Source of the DNA: Mucor racemosus
Lineage: Eukaryota; Mucoromycota; Mucoromycetes; Mucorales; Mucoraceae
Assembly (NCBI GenBank): GCA_027405735.1
Contig: JAPEHQ010000015.1
Coordinates: 1,054,001-1,118,000 of the forward strand
Length of the DNA stretch: 64,000 bases
Direction of reading: 5' to 3'
Shown here: positions 48,501 to 59,981 of the stretch, piece after piece
Layout: each line of letters starts with the position of its first letter
Position numbering within the stretch: the stretch's first letter is position 1
Notes under the pieces: generated by a model
What the model was told of the DNA's origin: nothing
Databases searched by the model: none
What the model saw: only the letters and a program-made list of their open reading frames with translations
Made by a program: the position numbers and the translations under genes

Positions 48501-48525
48501 ATTATTATTATTATTATTATTATTA
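48501..48525. repeat. (ATT)n microsatellite
   Basis: About 8 units, at the place in RF1 that carries about 19 AAT units in copy 1 (1928-1985). Confidence 0.85.
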
Positions 48526-49071
48526 CCATTGATTATAATTCTCAAACTGATTGATTCATACAGTATATCATATTACTATTTCGCATTGGTAAAAATTATA
48601 CAATTGATACCTGCATTTAACACTGGTGGCTTGGAAAGTTGGTGTCTGTCTTTAGTTTGATGAATAATGCGTATTTTGGTTTTCAAGTACAATTCTAGGT
48701 GTTTCGACTCCTAAAAGCTGAATTTTCCAATGCAACTGCATCTGTTGAATATTACTTGAGTTTCTATGCATTGTAGCTCATGTTATACTAACTCTCATTT
48801 TGGTAAACATTGTTTTACATTCGTCCATATTCAATTTTTATGTTATACAGCTTAATATTAATGTACCAACATTGAGTTTTGTTTATATTTCCATCAAAAA
48901 TTGGCATTCTCTCCAGATGAAGTCTGCAACCAATTCCTGAAAAACTCTATTATCATTTCCGAAAAAGATAATTATAAAACCTGATTTGTTACATTTCCCA
49001 AAATAGTGAAAAACTGACAAATACATGTTCACATGTATGGGGATTAAAATTGTAGATCAAAGGAGAGTGAC

Positions 49072-49140
49072 AAGCTTAACGGATAGCGCATGCCCTACAA
49101 ATTGAGTGCGACACGCATATTGGTGAGTTCAAACCCACCA
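49072..49140 (+). ncRNA. tRNA-like internal Pol III promoter, second copy
   Basis: AAGCTTAACGGA (49072-49083) as A-box and GAGTTCAAACCC (49125-49136) as B-box, with the same 41-base gap as at 22796-22860. The two copies are well conserved in and between the boxes. No complete cloverleaf was recognised. Confidence 0.45.
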
Positions 49141-51353
49141 AATTGGATGCCCTTTGGTGTTAGGATATAAATTTCGAAAGAGAATCTCCGATGACGACCT
49201 TGCTTCTCATCGAATATAATCCTCTTTTTTTTTCTTAGTACGTTTTGCATATATCTAGCAAATTTTTTCCTTTTTCATTAATGCATATGATATGCATACT
49301 AGTAAATTTGGCTGGCAAATCCTCGCTCGACACCAAAACTATCAGCATCCATGGGTTATTGTACGTTCAGCCAGTTCGAGCAACAAGTTGATTACCTGCT
49401 ACTTATACCTACTAAGATCAGCAAGCCCATCAGTTCTTCTGAACGAATATGAATCCAAATGACCTCCCGTTGCAATGGCAGGTACTTCCAATGCTGATCC
49501 GCAGAATTGAAAAAGGTTTATCCTTGTCGTATTATCTTCAGGTTTGATGAATAGTACTTAAAATAATACAATTAAAAGAGAATGAGTAACGAATCAGTTC
49601 TTCAACTGTACAATAAAAACAAGATATCATTTATTTATTAAATATAAAAGTATGGTCTTTTATATTAATTTGACATTGAGATCCTGAGATGTAATTTAAG
49701 GCACTATTGAACTATTAGACCTGTTTGATAGTAATCTATGGATTGAAATGAATCAATCATAATTTAACCGTTCTTGCAGAGCTTGTGAGTTACTTTCTTT
49801 CAATGCTGCGCTAGTTGTACTTGGATGTTGATTTGATAGCTACTTGATTGATTAACCGCTGGGATAAAATAATATGGTGTCATAATTGAGGTACAAGCGT
49901 TCTGGGTAATTACTGGATTAAACTTAGTACGCTAGGAGTTTCTTATATCCGATATCAAGACTTTGCTCTTCAATACATGCCGTAATCAATAGATTGTAAG
50001 ATGTATTGGTACTGTAGAAGATGATAACTTATGGTACTTGGTGGTATACAGCATAATATATGATTCATATTTTTGCCAATGGTCACTCTTCCAAAAAAAA
50101 AAAAGCCGAACAATCTCCGGAGGCGGCCATCTAATGATATTTCCAAGCTTTAAATTTTTAAAAAAAATCACTGGACAGCCCGGACGCGGCTGTTTAAATA
50201 TTCCAAGCAGCTATAAGATGCAGGTATTGAAATTTCATGCACAAATTAAGGTTCGACTGTATTGCTATTAATTATTCAAAGGCTTATTTTAAGTAGAGCA
50301 TAAATACAACCTACAACATTATTAGCCTCATAACGGATTTAACTTCAAAAGTATAAGATGATACAACCGGATTCAAAAGAAGTCCATAAAATCACAAATT
50401 TAAAGGGTTTATATATGAAAGCACTACGGCCGACCTGTGCTGCACAAGATGATTTTTTTGTGCCCAGGTGGGCTGCAAACTATGGCCGGATGAGTCGTTG
50501 TGCCCACTGAATAATGGCTAAAAAGATAACAGGATGCACATGGGCACAACAAACAAAACCGCACACGAGCAAAACGAAAAGCAGCCTGTATGTGCAGAGT
50601 TATAGATTCTGTCTATATGCATGACATTAATCCCATGTGTGCATAATAGTAGAATTGACCATAAGCATATAATTATCCCTGCTATTTGCGCATAATAAGC
50701 TGATCTTATGGGCACAAATTGGTTTGTACATGAGCATCATGCCGTTCTCAAAATTCCATTGTATTTTTTACTGGATTGGGTTTTTAAATTACATTTGCTT
50801 TTATTAATATAGATTATATACAATGCAGTTCAATACGTTGTTGATGTAGAGTAATACATGCAGGAGCGAATATATTTATGATTATCATCAACATTTGTAA
50901 ATATGTTTATAGCTTTAATGTTTATAGCAACAATGGTTTTTGCTCGAGCATAAACTTAAATAACACTTACTGCTTAAATTTATATGCAAGCCAAATCTAA
51001 GATTATATATGTTACGATGTTATTTTATCACACATAAAATTTAAACAAATTAACCTTCTTTAAACTTACTATTTTAGTTTACGATTGTCAGCTGCAAAAA
51101 GGTTTGTTTTCAAGTACAGTATATATACAATCAAAACTATCGTAATTAAGCAAAACGTTAGATTGTTCTTTTTTTTTGTGTTTCTATATCATTTAAAATT
51201 TCATCACTTTTCTGGAACATTTCGTGAGTTTGTAGCCAGTTCTAGCTTTTCATTGAATAGATATAAATATCATTGCCTTCGATTTGATCTGGTAATCAAG
51301 AAATATGTCCAAAAATGCAGTAGTAAATAATGATATTTGATCATAGAATGCAG

Positions 51354-51660
51354 CTTGATCTATCAGAATTACAACATTTGATATATAGAAGATCTCCGAC
51401 AAATCTAGCAAATCTTATCTATCCAGTAACTGGTTCCTGTCACCCAGGAACTAATAATGAAACATAACTTATAGCAATATTACCACTGAAACATAACATG
51501 TTATATCCATACACATTAATAATAATATCTATTGTCACATCTAATGGATCCCTGTCCACTAGATCTTATCACACAATTCCAATAACTATATAAACTCATA
51601 TTTAATTCATTCTAATAAACGGTACTTTTTACGTTGATTTTAATTTGCAAAGTCTCGATA
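51354..51660. mobile_element. Insertion of about 300 bp in RF1, possibly LTR-like
   Basis: At this point the other RF1 copies (for example 24118-24150) run continuously from GAAATGCAG to AAATATCAGTCTC, whereas here about 300 bases intervene. The insert has a TATATAAACTC sequence near its right end followed by a T-rich tail, as in LTR promoters or Pol II leaders. Clear terminal repeats and target duplication were not found, so class and exact ends are open. Confidence 0.45.
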
Positions 51661-51802
51661 AATATCAGCCTCTAATATAATAGCGACTGCTACGTATATT
51701 AAAAACATTAGTCCCTTATGTTAGCATGGGTATTCAGATAAAAGAAAAGAATATCATTGTTATATCAAAAGATATTAATATAAAAATACTCTGCTCAAAG
51801 AT

Positions 51803-52712
51803 ATAACGTGCCACCAACTTTAAACCTGCACAAATTTTAACTTTTTTTAAGAGCTATCAACTCACCCAAAACTAACGATACAATAAAAAAAATCCATAAC
51901 AATCATTATTTAAACCTTTGTAAACAATTGTTATGGCTCGAATACTTAATTTTACTTTAAAATCATTCTGTTGATAGCCCTTGAAAATAGACGGTATTTC
52001 AAAATTTAAGCTGTGTGCTCTTAGGTGAGGGTAACTTTTGAAACAAGGATACTCTGTGACACATAACCTCCTTACCTTAAACCCAGCTTACGTAAGCAAT
52101 GCGTGAAATCAGCATTTTCGCTATCAACTTTCCGAAAAATAAAGATATAATAAATCAGAGCCATAACAATCATTATTTAAACCTTTGTGAACAATTATTA
52201 TGACTTTAATAGTTATTTTTATTATAAAATCATTTTACTGATACCCAAAATACCATTGCGAATGCAATTGGATCAAAATGTACTGTGGTGCTGCCAAGAG
52301 GGAAGCTCGTTTGCGATGTGACTATACATTCAAGTCTCTGGAGAAAAACATCCATTCTTTTCTGGATACCTCTGGTAACCTGACTCAAATCAGACATTAT
52401 TTCAGAAGGTCGATGGACTACATCGAAGCTTATAGCAAATGTAGAGAAGTTGTCCAAGAAGTTAAGAAATTTGTCAAAAAAAATATTTATCTCACAGAAA
52501 ATTTAGAATTCCTAAAGATTTGTTATAAAAATAAAATGTTTGTTTAAACTTATTATACTTCTCAATCTCTCAAATAACAAATGAGCTACATTATCTGCCA
52601 TGAGATGCCTCCAAAAAAAATATATATATTGAAATGGCGGAGTTCCAAAATAAATAAAAATTGAAACAAAATTAAAGTTTACACAGATTTAAAGCTGGTG
52701 GCACGTTATTTT
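51803..52712. mobile_element. 0.9-kb inverted-repeat transposon with one small ORF
   Basis: The left end, ATAACGTGCCACCAACTTTA, is repeated inverted at the right end (52712 backward: ATAACGTGCCACCAGCTTTA), and similarity extends about 35 bases inwards. Between the ends lie an internal direct duplication (about 51888-51975 and 52145-52245, sharing ATAACAATCATTATTTAAAC) and one plus-strand frame of 89 codons. Far too small for a usual transposase. A target duplication was not resolved; TA or a short AT-rich duplication is possible. The element class is not recognised. Confidence 0.6.
52278..52547 (+). CDS. Transposon-borne 89-residue protein of unknown function
   Basis: The only sizeable frame inside the 51803-52712 inverted-repeat element. 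It starts MYCGAAKREARLRCDYTF and continues with FLDTSGNLTQIRHYFRRSMDYIEAYSKC, then a lysine-rich C-terminus. Composition and predicted helices look like real protein, unlike the AT-artefact frames around it. I recognise no domain and no DDE triad. The frame can extend a few codons upstream of the ATG. It could be a helper protein, a captured exon, or the last exon of a longer gene whose other parts have decayed. Confidence 0.4.
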   Translation: MYCGAAKREARLRCDYTFKSLEKNIHSFLDTSGNLTQIRHYFRRSMDYIEAYSKCREVVQEVKKFVKKNIYLTENLEFLKICYKNKMFV

Positions 52713-53359
52713 ATTATTTCACTGATGCTTCGTATTTATATGTTTTCTATGTCATGATGGAATATATCTAGTTGGATGTTTATGAAATGTAGTGTGAGTA
52801 GTAGATGTTGTTCACCTGCTATTGCTATGGCAATAGATTGGCTAGCAGTATATAGTTATGGTGATAGATTAGTAGTGACGTGGTCGAATTATGATGATAT
52901 ATATTTCACATCCCTTGAATCCTTTTAATAAATAAGCTTTCTTTCATCTATTATATATTTAGCATCTTTATATATAGTTTGGGAAGCTTCACTGAAGCAA
53001 ACCACATTTCTCCTAGTAGTAGTCTAAGAAGTGAGAAATGACATCTAGATAGTTACTGTATATGATTATTAATAATATTATTAATGCATAGCCGGGTATT
53101 GAGGTACTTGATATGATTTTGGAACAAATTATATACAATGGAATTTGTGGAATTGGGAATCTGTAATTGTATTATTTCGATAAGATGTAGGATTGCTTAT
53201 GTTTCACTGTTGCCAAGTGTTCCTGAATGTTCCTGATAGTCGCTGTTAACGCTAGTGGTTATGTATGATATTTAGGATGAGTTACTAAATGCCATGCCAT
53301 GTTGGATTTCAATAGTTGTTCCTGGATTTCTACATCTGGGTAAACTTCTGATATATCAA

Positions 53360-56300
53360 TAAGCTTGATAGTCTGATATGCCTTATTAAACGGTGAATAA
53401 TATCCTTGGGATATGAAAACAAAAAGAGAGAAACAACACACATAGAAAAGGATTTTCAAGTCTTTAATTATTTAGCGCATTTAAAACCCTACTAAATTGC
53501 ATATTTCAGCCAATGTAAAAGCAGCATTACAGCGCATCAACCCATAAACTTAGCAAAATAGGCAATATCTGCTATCATAGAAACAACACACATTTTTGTA
53601 CTAGAAAAACCGGCTGTCATATCATAGATTCATTAAAAAATTGCAAAAGCGAACCCGTAGAGCGACGCCATAATTGAGCATAACACGATCGAACGGCTAA
53701 GTCTTTTATACTATGGAATATATCAAAGTTTTAAAAGAAAAGGCGTTTTTTTTAAAAACTTTTCTTATATTTAACCACGTACAGTCTTAAAATTCAGTTT
53801 TTGTAGCGGACATTTTCGGGACTCATTTTACCCTTACCAACACTCATGATTTTGATCAAAAAACAGAAAAATCAAATTTCGATACCAAAACCAACGTTTA
53901 AATATACTACATTGTGAGAGAAAATTGTAGCTATAGCTAATACGCATTCTATAAAAGCTTAACATTAAATATTAAGTAATGAAATGTACCATTTTTGGCC
54001 TAAAAACGGTTTTTTGATTAAAGGATTTTCATGTAATATTTTGCAATAAAAATGTTTGTTATTTTTTATTGAGCAAATAGAGCGCTAGATTCCGTATATG
54101 TGTATACTTTTTGTTTTTATAATTGGTAGTATAATCAACTCTAGATTTGCAAAATCAGAAAAAAAAAATTAAGAAATGTCAAAATTGATGATCTGGACAA
54201 AAATAATTTTCTAAATTAATATTCCGCTTATAAGCCTTGTAAGTCTTAAAAATAAGAGATTTTATAATTGAAAACTTTTTCAAGAATTTACAATAATGCT
54301 CTACCCACTTGATTCAAGCTTATTACTGTAAAGCTTTATACATTTTAATATTGTCTGGTAGTTCATTTGATGGTAATATAGTATCACTTTATAATTATTG
54401 CGCTTGAGGTTATTTAAATTGGGTTTTAATCTTATCTCTCCAGAATCATAAACATAAACATGGCCATTAATTACTGGAACCTATTGCCGCCTTTTTACCT
54501 TCTTTTCCCAAGCCAATTTACAGTATTCAATGCTTTACTAGAACCAACTTAAGTACTTATAAAGGGTTCATCGACATTTGAATTCAGATTCCATAAATTA
54601 AATTGACTGGTTCCATCTACAGTAGTAGTATCAAACGTATCATTAGCCTGCCTTACTATGATAAATGTCAATCTAAAATCAGAAACATCCCATTGTCATT
54701 ATTATAATAAGCTATGAAAAGCTTGATTTTTAATAATACAGCAATGAAATAAGAAACAAGATGATACTAATAGCATATGGTGAGTATTTAACATCTAAGT
54801 AAGTTTGATGAAGTATACTTTTGGACTGTGTTAAAAATGATGAGACAAACACAACGTCTTGATGTAATTTCTATCCATCAAAATTTTGCAATTTCCATCA
54901 CACAATGAATACACCTTTTTGTCAACCTTGACCTCGATGTACATTGGGTATCAGTTTTTTACCAGTTGTATTTTCTCTGATTCATTAATATTCATTTATA
55001 TTGAACGATAATTGGTAACATTGCCAAAAAAAAAAGAATAAATGCTTCCAGTGTTTTCTGCATATCAAATTACGCGATTATTTAGTAGCAATAATTGCAT
55101 TTATCCATGCTTTTTGAACCTATCGGTATTAATCAGAATAATTAGTATTTTCATTCAAAAGTAAGCTTTGCTTTATATACTTTTTACTCACCCATTCAAT
55201 AAATGGTATTGCATTTATTATCCGTTATATCAATCAACCGGCTTCATCTTGATTCGATACATTTGACAATTAAATACCTAAATTACACTTGAGCCATCAG
55301 GTGTCGCCACAAAAAGTCTTGTACAGGTCGACGAAGCATCATATTTTGGATCATTTATTTGTGTTTATAGATCTGAGCTCTCTCTCATATTTACAGATCT
55401 CTGTATGAACTATATCTATCTGTTCAATTTAACTGAAATACATTAAACGCCAACGTCGTACTTGATAAAACGCTTTACTTTATTGCGAGTCAACAAAACT
55501 AATTTTATGCTACAGTAGTTTAGCATCAGCAGTTGAATCAGATGAATTTGAGATTAGACGACCCTTTTTAATGGTTTTGCATATCATGAGTTCATGAGCT
55601 AATAATAGACCGTTATTATAGATACGCTAATCAAGGATAGTGAGTTACCTCTAATGGACTAACGAGTCGATTAGCTGTATAAACGAAATATTAAAATCAA
55701 ATATAGCAATAGAAGAATGAGCAAGGGATGATAAACCATATAAATTGGCATAATCAAATTGTTTCAAACGTTTTGAACTAAATAATCCTTTACTTTTGAC
55801 CTATAAAAATGGATTTATAAGTAAAATCAATTAACAAGCTAATAAGTGATGATTATGGTGTACCTTTGATAGTTGGTAGTGGTATACAAAACAGCATCTC
55901 ATTTCCCTCTTTTTGCTTATTGGCCATTAAATAGAAACAAATATCTTTTAGAAGCTAAATAGATTAGCATGAGTTTATTCATTCATTCATTCATTCAAAC
56001 CAAGTCAATACTATACATAATCCTTTTATAATCACAAATTTTCTCCAGGTAGATACCGACTTTAGACCAAAAAAGCATTGATTATAAAGTAGATGATAGA
56101 ACAAAATTACTAAGTCTTGTTGTATTCTCTTTTTGTTCGAGAAAAGTATTATAGCGCGCCCTAACATTAACAGTGTTATATCAGAGTTTAGATATTATAG
56201 CGCTACAGTAGTAGTCGTGTTATCAGGATATTGTTATTGTTACACCATTAATAGCTGTTGTATCATTTGATAATTTCTTCTATATATAATCTCATTCTCT

Positions 56301-56420
56301 AGATAGAATAAAACCCATCTTTTTCTCTTGTCTAATTCTTATTAGTTTTGGTAAAAACAAACAGCTAATAATTCATTTCCAAATAAACAATAATAGGAAA
56401 AACATGTGCTTGTACCTGCT
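53360..56420 (-). repeat. RF1 type II copy, minus orientation, with solo LTR
   Basis: Runs parallel to 24220-27080: the 3480-block end, core (53630-54760), then the alternative arm (54990-56420). The arm is interrupted by the solo LTR at 56174-56359. Where the two copies can be compared directly, the undisturbed copy at about 27030-27045 supplies the pre-insertion sequence. Confidence 0.65.
56174..56359. mobile_element. Solo LTR of an LTR retrotransposon, copy 2
   Basis: A 186-bp segment from TGTTATATCAG to GGTAAAAACA, similar throughout to 5138-5317. It is flanked by the 5-bp direct repeat AACAG (56169-56173 and 56360-56364). The homologous RF1 copy near 27035 has CATTAACAG running straight into AAAAATTCATTTCC, so the empty site is present in the same window. 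Same orientation as copy 1. Confidence 0.88.
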
Positions 56421-57779
56421 ACTTGATTTCAGGTTTTAAAAAATATTGGTCTTTTTGTTGCAAAGGCCCAATAGATCAAAATGATACGTATTATCCATTT
56501 AATTCAGCAAGCTAGAGATATACCGTGTTCAATCATAACCTTAGTTGATATATTTCATAATTAGTATTTCTCCTGTTCTTATTTAATTTGTTGAGCACGT
56601 TGGTGCCCTGAGATAATTGCTTATATTAATAGCGCCGCCTATTAATATGCTGTCATAAAGTGAGCTGAATGTGCTGCTGAGCCACATGGAAAAACAGAAT
56701 ATCCGTGGTTGGTAATTCCTTCCAAGGTATCCGCCCTATATGAATTCGTGCAAGCAACCACCATAGTATTACCTTGTCTATCAGATTAGGATATAGATTA
56801 TTTGTAGAATAGAAGGTGACATGGAATACAACAATAACGGACACTTTTGAATCGATTAATTTTTTTAACAATTTCCCTGCTTAAGTCCAGTGTATCTATA
56901 TAACCGATTTCCGACAGAATTATTTCCACGAGTCCAGTAAGTTTTGTAAAATACAAATATATTTAATAGTAATGTGTCATATTGGAATATCGCACTAGAA
57001 TACCATGCTTCTATATTATGCTTTTGGAAGCATGGTTTCATTAATATTCAATTAAAAACTTTCGTTTCCGGATCTGTAATTGTTTACTTTTTTGGATTTG
57101 AGATGATCCGATTTAAAAATGATACATCACATGTTAAATAAAATTTAAAGAAATAATAATTTTTATGAAGATTACGGTGTACTTTTGTTGGAATAAATGA
57201 TTCAGATATTGCCGCTGATGTGAACTACCGGCAGTCTTCCACACATCAAATTAAATTATTAGTAGTTAATGATATGAATTTGGTGTGAGAACCAAGATTA
57301 AGAAATATAGAAACTTAAATATAATTTAAAAATTACAAACAATAATTATGGATAATTGTATAACATGAATTAATACTTGCTGATCCCTTTTCCCATCAGA
57401 TTTAAAACCAAGAAGGTCAAATTACTGCATTAGTAATTTGAATTAGACATTTAATATAAATACCACAATGACATATCGAGTAGATAAATTGTTGCTTTAC
57501 TTTATACATCTTTAATAAATTTAGAAGAGCTATAATTGTATTTCCTATTCTTTTTTTATATAATTATGTTTTTGTCGCAGCCGCGTCAGTAAGAAACATG
57601 CACATTGATGGTACTACATAGAAAAATTCGTTATTATGAACACATTTTTTACCCCTCCCCCCCACTAGTCCGTCATAACGAGTCCCGACTGTCGATCTAC
57701 TGAATTTTTTTGGCTCATCTATAAACTCCTGAGTGTGGTTTTAAAAAAGGGTTTTTTTTAACTATAAATTGAATATGTA
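56421..57779. other. Spacer with terminal-repeat-like fragments
   Basis: No supported gene. At 57668-57698 is CGTCATAACGAGTCCCGACT, whose reverse complement begins AGTCGGGACTCGTTATGACG. This is similar in style to pogo/Tigger-type transposon tips, and a related ATAACGAGTTCCGATT lies at 4908-4923. The 72-codon minus frame at 56653-56871 has no recognisable motif. Confidence 0.4.
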
Positions 57780-58130
57780 GTCCACATTTTTGCTGATGGT
57801 CACTCTTCCAAAAAAATACCGAACAGTCTCCGGAAGGGGCCATCTAATAATATCTCCAAGCTGTAAATTTTTAGAAAAAAAATTACCGGACAGTCCGGAC
57901 ACGGCTGTTTAAATATTTTAAGTAGCTATGAGATGCAGGTATCGAAATTTCACACAAAAATTAAGATTCGACTGTATAATTAATTATTCAAAGGCTTATT
58001 ATTTCATGTAGAGCACAAAGTACGACATAAAACATTAGCCTAATAGCGAGCTTAACTTGAAAAGTATAAGATGGTACAACAGGGTTCGAAAAAACCTATA
58101 AAAGCACAAATTTTGAAGGGTTTATAAAAG
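57780..58130 (-). repeat. RF1 fragment (block about 140-470)
   Basis: Reverse-complement match to 140-470 and to 50050-50410, including the CCGGAAGGGGCC-like and CCGGACAGTCCGG-like stretches. Its inner boundary reads AAGATTCGACTG followed by TA, so CAGTCGAATCTTAATTTT with a flanking TA could be a transposon tip embedded in the RF1 block. Confidence 0.6.
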
Positions 58131-58202
58131 TGAAATATACATGATGATATTCATATAATTTTAAAATGTATATCCATCTTTTTATTCAAATACATGTTGG
58201 TA

Positions 58203-58262
58203 TTTTTTATTCAAAAAAGATTTTTTATTCAAAAAAGATTTTTTATTCAAAAAAGATTTTTT
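58203..58262. repeat. 18-bp tandem repeat, three copies
   Basis: TTTTTTATTCAAAAAAGA at 58203, 58221 and 58239, perfect, with a partial fourth. Each unit is itself partly palindromic (TTTTTT...AAAAAA). Confidence 0.9.
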
Positions 58263-59981
58263 AATAAATTGTTTCTAGATTTTTTTGTATAAAAAAAAAA
58301 AGGAAACGGGTAATTTGGAATTTCAGAAAAATATTCATTTTTAAAAAATTTATCCAGAGGCAAGCAAAAATTTTGTTATTTTTTCATTACTTACTGCATT
58401 TAATTTGCCACTAAAAAGATATGAACATATTACCTGCAGGGAATACGCGGTAGTACGCGCTATAGTTGCATTGTGAGTTGCGGCGAAAATGCAAAATAAA
58501 AACGCGCACGTTTTTTAAGCCATTTTGTATGGGTTATTTCAGATATTTTTTGAATTTTTTTATAAAATCAAATAATGGTTCGAAATTGAACTTTGAGATT
58601 GCACTTAATGTGCAGTAAATGTACAAATAATATATATTAATTTCATCAGCTAACATCTGTTTTTGAAGGATTGTAGTACACGTTTTTGAGCAAAACTACT
58701 CTTTCTCTGCTTAAATTAAATAAATTAACTGGAAAGACGCTTGCAATTAGTGAATATTGATCCAAATGGGCTACAAGTTTCAGAATATGTATTGCAGCTA
58801 TAACAGTATTCAGTGCTATAATTTCAGCGTCCCATTGATTTGGTGGTTAAATCGTAAGACTTAAACATACCTTTTTTTTCAAGTGGGATTTGTTGCTCAG
58901 CAGACCATTTTAAATCAGAAATATCGCTAAATCAGCCGAAATCAGCATACATGACAATGGCAACTACCGAAATTAACAAGTAAACTCCCTCTTTATTAAT
59001 GATTAACGTTGTAGTGCAATATGTTTTACATCTATTTTTTTTTAAAAAAAAGTTAGATTTTAAATATTGATTTAATTAATTAAATAATTGTAAGCAAATA
59101 AGCATATATATACCAGAAAAAATATCGAAAAATCATAAACCTTTATTTCTTAAATAAGGTGCCTTGAATGGTTAGTATTTAATGGTAAATCTTTTAGTAT
59201 ACAACGCTATTCATAGGAGAATTTTAGATTTTCAATATTTCAAGATCAATTGTTGGCGTAAATGCAAACTTCAATAGCAAAAAAATTATATATGGTTTGC
59301 TGTCAATTTTCAAAAATCATTTTTGCTTGGGCATTTTCTAAACCATTTTTGATTAAATGAATGCAAAAATGCTTCCTATTGCCGGTAAATATACTTATTT
59401 GGCCGTATGTTTATAAATCTACATGATACACACTTATCAATTGATGAAGCAATGTTTCAAATTTATTCTTATTATTGGCATAATTTATACCGTGAATTCA
59501 AAGAATTTTTACATAATATTAAGCGAAAATTTAGTACATTTTTGAGCTACAATATGAATAAAATAATTTTTAATTCCTGTATGTACGTATTATTTTTTAT
59601 TCGTAACATTCATGTGTATTTCTCTATAAAATCCTTATATATCAAAACTATTACGTTTTCAAATCCTCAAATCCAGGTATAGGTATAGGGTTCATTTCAA
59701 CAATCCTTTCAGTCGCTTTAAAGCAACTTAATCCTAAAACTTGTTTTTAATAGAATTTATGGCATGCTTATTTTGTAATGGTATGTTTTATTTCATTAAA
59801 ATCGTTGAATGTTCGCTTTGTACATTATGCGACGACTGGAATTCAGGCAGTTTCTACCACCGATTATTACCAGTGTTACTCTGTGCTCACCGTCACGAAC
59901 ATGTCCTTAATGGAGATACAATAGAATCATGTATACAATTCAGGACCCAAAATCTCTCTTCTTATACTCTTCAAGTTAAAT
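58263..59981. other. Spacer upstream of TRAPPC10
   Basis: AT-rich. Two plus-strand frames (59407-59682 and 59741-60013) precede the gene; neither has a recognisable motif and the second overlaps the TRAPPC10 start in another phase. A small GC-richer patch with GTACGCGCTATAG at about 58450-58510 is unexplained. The last 300 bases should contain the TRAPPC10 promoter. Confidence 0.4.

Larger units (their letters stand above)
46690..51353 (-). repeat. RF1 copy, minus orientation, near-complete
   Basis: Read on the minus strand: terminal-side blocks (51330-50420), then 50410-48440 corresponding to 140-2060 of copy 1, the core (48180-47040), and again the start of the 3480-4310 block (47040-46690), where it stops. 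The block at 51330-50720 therefore recurs in direct orientation at 47040-46690, truncated. That supports RF1 being bounded by long direct repeats or arranged in tandem. Numerous indels separate it from copy 1. No transposon protein frame. Confidence 0.7.
51757..53360. mobile_element. Nested 1.6-kb insertion in RF1
   Basis: RF1 copies elsewhere read directly from AAGAATATCA or AAGAATACCA to GCTTGATAGTC; here 1.6 kb separates the two halves (51757 and 53360). The outer tips are TGTTATATCA and TGATATATCA, inverted with respect to each other and resembling the start of the solo LTRs. Next to the right tip a minus-strand run of about 30 codons (ISEVYPDVEIQEQ...) ends in a stop and looks coding. 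The left half contains a separate inverted-repeat transposon (51803-52712). Probably a degraded element carrying a second insertion. Confidence 0.5.
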
